A model generated the notes under the pieces. That model did not search any database, was not told where the DNA came from, and worked only from the letters and a program-made list of their open reading frames with translations. Position numbers and translations under genes: made by a program. 8,001 bases of DNA from Gammaproteobacteria bacterium (GTDB lineage: Bacteria > Pseudomonadota > Gammaproteobacteria > UBA5335). Location: the NCBI GenBank assembly GCA_011620145.1, contig WOZT01000065.1, forward strand, positions 1-8,001. Direction: 5' to 3'. This document shows, one piece after another, positions 5,311-8,001 of this stretch (the first letter of the stretch is position 1; each line of letters opens with the position of its first letter).

Positions 5311-7176
5311 ATGGACAAAACCACGCGATTTCATTTGGCGTATTTCCTGTTTGCCTTGATTGTCCTGCTGGTGGTGCGGGATGTGTGGCAACAGATGCGG
5401 CAGACCGAGACCATCGCCTACAGCGAATTCCAGCACTATCTGGAGCAGGGCCGGATCGCGGAGGTGACGGTGAGCGACCAGACCCTGACCGGGACCCTCA
5501 CGCAACCCACGGCGTCGGGGCGCACCCAGTTCGTCACCACCCGCGTCGAGCCCGATCTGGCGCGGGAGCTGCAAAAATCAGGCGTGCGTTTCTCCGGCAC
5601 GGTGGACAATCCCTGGATCCGGGAGATCCTCTCCTGGCTCGTTCCCATTGCCATCCTGGTGCTGTTCTGGTCCTTCCTGTTGCCCCGGCTGGGGCAGGGC
5701 CAGGGCGGCATGATGGCCATTGGCCGCAGCAAGGCCAAGATCTATGTGGAAAGCGACACCCGGGTCAGCTTCGAGGATGTGGCCGGCGTGGATGAGGCCA
5801 AGGTCGAGCTGCGGGAAATCCTGGCGTTTCTCAAGGACCCGGCTGGCTACGGCAAGCTCGGCGCCCGGATTCCCAAAGGCGTGCTCCTGGTGGGGCCGCC
5901 GGGCACGGGCAAGACCCTGCTGGCGCGGGCGCTGGCGGGGGAGGCCCGGGTGCCGTTTTTCTCCATCAGCGGCTCGGAGTTCGTGGAGATGTTCGTGGGG
6001 GTGGGCGCGGCGCGGGTGCGCGACCTGTTTGAGCAGGCCCGCAAGGCGGCGCCGGCCATCATCTTCATCGACGAACTCGATGCGCTGGGGCGTGCCCGCG
6101 GGGCGTTTCCGGGGCTGGGCGGGCACGATGAGCGAGAACAGACGCTGAACCAGTTGCTCGCCGAAATGGACGGTTTCGATTCGTCCGGGGGCCTGGTGCT
6201 GGTGGCGGCCACCAACCGCCCCGAGATCCTGGATCCAGCCTTGCTGCGGGCGGGACGTTTCGATCGCCAGATTCTGGTGGATCGGCCCGACAAGCTGGGG
6301 CGGGTGCAGATTCTTGAGGTCCATCTCAAAAAAGTGCGGCTGGCCCCCGATGCGGACCCGGAGCAGATCGCGACCCTGACCACGGGGTTCTCCGGGGCGG
6401 ACCTGGCCAACCTGGTCAACGAGGCGGCCCTGATCGCCACCCGCCGCGGGGGCGATGCGGTCACCATGGCGGATTTCACGGCAGCGGTGGAGCGCATCGT
6501 GGCGGGGCTGGAAAAACGCAATCGCCTGCTCAATCCGCGCGAGCGGGAGATCGTGGCCCATCATGAAATGGGCCATGCCCTCGTGGCGCTGGGGCTGGGA
6601 GGGTCGGAGCGGGTTCACAAGGTGTCCATCATTCCGCGCGGCATCGGCGCCCTGGGCTACACCATTCAGCGGCCCACCGAGGACCGCTTTCTCATGAGTC
6701 GCGGCGAGCTGGAAACCAAGATCACCGTGCTGCTCGGGGGGCGGGCGGCGGAGGTGCTGGTGTTCAACGAGCTGTCGACGGGGGCGGCGGACGACTTGGT
6801 CAAGGCCACCGACATCGCTCGCAGTATGGTGACACGCTATGGCATGGACCCCGGCTTGGGGCATGTGGCCTATGCCCAGGAAAAGCCGCGCTTCCTGGAG
6901 GGCGTCGGGGAGCAGCCGTCACCATTACCGATGAGCGAGGAAACCGCCCGGGCCATCGACAATGCGGTGCGGGCGCTGATCGCCCATGCCTTCGAACGCG
7001 CCACTGCATTTTTGGCGCTCAACCGGCCGGTGCTGGAGGCGGCCGCGCAGGAATTGCTGCGGCGCGAGACACTGGATGAGCCCGCGCTCAACGGCTGGGC
7101 GGCGCGCCTCACGCCCCTGCCGCCCCTCCCGCAGGAAGTGGCGACGGGGGAGAAAGTCGGGGTGATTGATCACTGA
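5311..7176 (+). CDS. ftsH: FtsH-type membrane-anchored AAA+ zinc metalloprotease (paralogue-like form)
   Basis: A 621-residue protein with the full FtsH layout: transmembrane helix 1 (about 8-22), a periplasmic domain (25-105), transmembrane helix 2 (about 108-125), an AAA+ module and an M41 peptidase. Walker A is GPPGTGKT (195-202), the pore motif MFVG lies at 227-230, Walker B is IIFIDE (250-255), and the second region of homology ends in RAGRFDR (313-319). The zinc site is HEMGH (418-422), with Met where canonical FtsH usually has Ala. Asp495 in TGAADDL fits the third zinc ligand. It should unfold and degrade membrane and cytoplasmic proteins using ATP. ATG 5311 follows AGGAGG by six bases. 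The C-terminal tail is proline-rich ([10 protein letters not shown]). Stretches such as [15 protein letters not shown], and the lack of the usual ftsH neighbours (rlmE, folP), suggest a second FtsH rather than the essential copy; that is inference. Confidence 0.93.
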   Translation: MDKTTRFHLAYFLFALIVLLVVRDVWQQMRQTETIAYSEFQHYLEQGRIAEVTVSDQTLTGTLTQPTASGRTQFVTTRVEPDLARELQKSGVRFSGTVDNPWIREILSWLVPIAILVLFWSFLLPRLGQGQGGMMAIGRSKAKIYVESDTRVSFEDVAGVDEAKVELREILAFLKDPAGYGKLGARIPKGVLLVGPPGTGKTLLARALAGEARVPFFSISGSEFVEMFVGVGAARVRDLFEQARKAAPAIIFIDELDALGRARGAFPGLGGHDEREQTLNQLLAEMDGFDSSGGLVLVAATNRPEILDPALLRAGRFDRQILVDRPDKLGRVQILEVHLKKVRLAPDADPEQIATLTTGFSGADLANLVNEAALIATRRGGDAVTMADFTAAVERIVAGLEKRNRLLNPREREIVAHHEMGHALVALGLGGSERVHKVSIIPRGIGALGYTIQRPTEDRFLMSRGELETKITVLLGGRAAEVLVFNELSTGAADDLVKATDIARSMVTRYGMDPGLGHVAYAQEKPRFLEGVGEQPSPLPMSEETARAIDNAVRALIAHAFERATAFLALNRPVLEAAAQELLRRETLDEPALNGWAARLTPLPPLPQEVATGEKVGVIDH

Positions 7177-7205
7177 AAAGGGAATGGAGGCAAGCCCCCA
7201 TTCCC
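7176..7205 (-). terminator. Intrinsic terminator between convergent genes
   Basis: A strong stem at 7180-7205 (GGGAATGG pairing with CCATTCCC, extended by inner G-C pairs with one mismatch) lies between the ftsH-like stop and the stop of the small secreted gene. In the minus direction the stem is followed at once by TTTT (7179-7176), so it should end the minus-strand transcript. The plus direction has no T-run, though the hairpin could still shield the ftsH-like mRNA 3' end. Confidence 0.7.
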
Positions 7206-7233
7206 CGTACCGTCTTGGACTATGTTGTTCTTC

Positions 7234-7548
7234 TTACTTGTTACGGGTGTAGCCGAACGTCTTCCCCAGGGGGGCGGAAGCCCCAAAGGACCAGTTGCGG
7301 GTCGGATCCCCATCGACGACATGACTCGCCGAGACGGTGGGGACCACTTGCACGATGCCGCCCACGGCGATTTGGGTGGCCGTGTTGCTGAAGTTGAAGC
7401 CCAGGGCGGGGTTCAGGTTGAAGCCGTAGGAGAAGCCCTGGCCTTCCACGTTGGACAGCGCGGCGTCATCCATTTCGACCATGGCGGCCTGGGAAGCGAC
7501 AGGGGCGGCGGCCAGCAGGGCCAGCATCATCAGGGACTTGGATTTCAT
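7234..7548 (-). CDS. Small secreted protein with a leader-like motif after its signal peptide
   Basis: A 104-residue protein. The N-terminus is a clear Sec signal: MKSK, a hydrophobic core (about 5-16), and likely cleavage after Ala21 or Ala22 (ASQAA). The start is ATG 7548, with AAGGAG six bases upstream; a longer in-frame version from 7572 lacks a ribosome-binding site. Directly behind the signal is MVEMDDAALSNVEGQG (23-38). This acidic segment ends in Gly-Gln-Gly and resembles one that I recall in secreted proteobacterial proteins of the DUF6160 kind. It also superficially resembles the leaders of double-glycine peptides. The remaining 66 residues are rich in Gly, Asn, Phe and Ser (GFNLNPALGFNFSN) and have no Cys. 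I do not recognise a function; a periplasmic, surface or pilus-like role is possible. It is monocistronic, with its own terminator. Confidence 0.75.
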   Translation of the reverse strand: MKSKSLMMLALLAAAPVASQAAMVEMDDAALSNVEGQGFSYGFNLNPALGFNFSNTATQIAVGGIVQVVPTVSASHVVDGDPTRNWSFGASAPLGKTFGYTRNK

Positions 7549-7802
7549 GGCGGACTCCTTGAAACGAGACAAGTACAGGGTTTTTGTCCAGAATCGACAG
7601 CAGATTCCGAACAGTCACGAGTCTGCCTTGAGCCCGTGAACAGGGGATGACGCTTGTGTGGCGCGTATGTGAAGTTTTTCTTTCGTCTGGATGACCGGAA
7701 AAGGATGCCGCCAAGTTCGGTATGAAAACGGAAGGCAGGGCGGCTGAAGCCTGTCTGTTCGTTGCATGGGTCCAGGCGAGGGTGTTTTTTGATTCTTTGA
7801 GA

Positions 7803-7832
7803 TAAAGTTTCTACTTTAAATCAATTTATTGA
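7803..7832. promoter_or_regulatory. AT-rich paired palindromes, possible operator
   Basis: TAAAGT-TTCT-ACTTTA (7803-7818) is a 6-bp inverted repeat with a 4-nt spacer. It is followed after two bases by TCAAT-TT-ATTGA (7821-7832), a 5-bp inverted repeat. Both lie in the AT-rich patch between the dedA-like gene and the small secreted gene. They may be regulator-binding sites. I cannot match them to a known factor. Confidence 0.3.
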
Positions 7833-7846
7833 GTGAATTTTATGCT

Positions 7847-7862
7847 GCCGGGGATTCCCGGC
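7847..7862 (-). terminator. Short stem-loop at the end of the dedA-like gene
   Basis: GCCGGG-GATT-CCCGGC (plus strand) is a perfect 6-bp stem with a 4-nt loop, directly abutting the stop codon of the dedA-like gene. In the minus direction it is followed by AGCATAAAATT, which is AT-rich but not a T-run. It is therefore at best a weak intrinsic terminator. Confidence 0.4.
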
Positions 7863-8001
7863 TCAGGATTCTGGCTTGTGGCGCGCGGGCAGGGCCGCGA
7901 CCAAACCCGGCAGCAGGCTGATAAGAATGATTCCCAGTAGCGCCAGCGTGAAGTTTTCCTTGACGGCTGGCAGGTTGCCGAAGAAATAGCCCAGATTGAT
8001 G
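7863..8001 (-). CDS. DedA-family integral membrane protein, C-terminal fragment
   Basis: Only the last 45 codons are visible; the gene enters from the right edge and ends in TGA at 7865-7863. The fragment begins INLGYFFGNLPAVKENF, which matches the well-conserved GYFFGN-[IL]-P-x-VKENF region near the C-terminus of DedA proteins. The final hydrophobic segment follows (LALLGIILISLLPGLVAAL), then a short basic tail ending PARHKPES. DedA proteins are inner-membrane transporters, several of them implicated in lipid-carrier (undecaprenyl phosphate) flipping and in tolerance of envelope stress. The subfamily cannot be decided from the tail alone. It is transcribed towards the small secreted gene, with a 314-base gap. 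Confidence 0.8.
   Translation of the reverse strand, partial: INLGYFFGNLPAVKENFTLALLGIILISLLPGLVAALPARHKPES

Larger units (their letters stand above)
7549..7862. other. Intergenic region upstream of the small secreted gene
   Basis: This 314-base gap contains no supported gene. Its right third (about 7790-7845) is distinctly AT-rich against a GC-rich background and holds two small palindromes. It is the natural place for a promoter or operator of the minus-strand secreted gene, which would then have a leader of about 200 nt. No single sigma-70 pair with proper spacing stands out to me. Confidence 0.4.

Noticed and set aside
5578..6864. Minus-strand open frame (428 codons) over the ftsH-like gene
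   Set aside because: It is antisense to a strongly conserved AAA+ protease and has no family features of its own.
7222..7650. Plus-strand open frame (142 codons) opposite the small secreted gene
   Set aside because: The opposite strand has a textbook ribosome-binding site, signal peptide and terminator. This frame is a Gly/His/Gln-rich shadow.

Overview
The window comes from a GC-rich proteobacterium, most likely a gammaproteobacterium. The best evidence is gene order: bamD stands divergent from rluD, which is followed at once by pgeF (yfiH). This arrangement is familiar from Escherichia coli and many relatives. The FtsH-type protease after pgeF resembles a second FtsH form that I associate, from memory, with environmental and sulfur- or metal-oxidising lineages. 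That makes an environmental chemolithotroph-like host plausible, but I cannot name a genus.

Left part (about 1-3407): everything reads on the minus strand. In transcription order it holds bamD (outer-membrane assembly lipoprotein), a small nitroreductase, an integral-membrane methyltransferase of the NnrU/isoprenylcysteine-methyltransferase superfamily that looks like methanethiol S-methyltransferase (MddA), a tRNA-Thr(CGU), a DUF3775-type small acidic protein, and the first 23 codons of cobU (cobinamide kinase/guanylyltransferase, cobalamin assembly). The gaps bamD-nitroreductase (about 41 nt) and nitroreductase-mddA (48 nt) are short, so these three may be one transcript. A strong inverted repeat lies between mddA and the tRNA. 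About 380 bases between the tRNA and the DUF3775 gene hold no convincing gene.

Middle part (3475-7176): this is the plus-strand block rluD-pgeF-ftsH-like. rluD and pgeF almost touch (2 nt apart) and are probably translationally coupled. The AAA+ zinc metalloprotease follows after 100 nt with its own strong ribosome-binding site. It occupies the place where E. coli carries clpB.

Right part (7177-8001): a small secreted protein on the minus strand converges on the ftsH-like gene across a shared hairpin terminator whose T-run serves the minus-strand gene. An AT-rich, palindrome-containing intergenic region follows. The window ends in the C-terminus of a DedA-family membrane protein on the minus strand.

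Most of this is housekeeping: RNA modification, envelope assembly, peptidoglycan or purine clean-up, proteolysis and cofactor synthesis. I found no phage, transposon, toxin-antitoxin, defence or CRISPR system. The least ordinary items are the small secreted protein with a leader-like motif behind its signal peptide, the MddA-like methyltransferase whose ribosome-binding site sits in a hairpin loop, and the FtsH paralogue in the clpB position.
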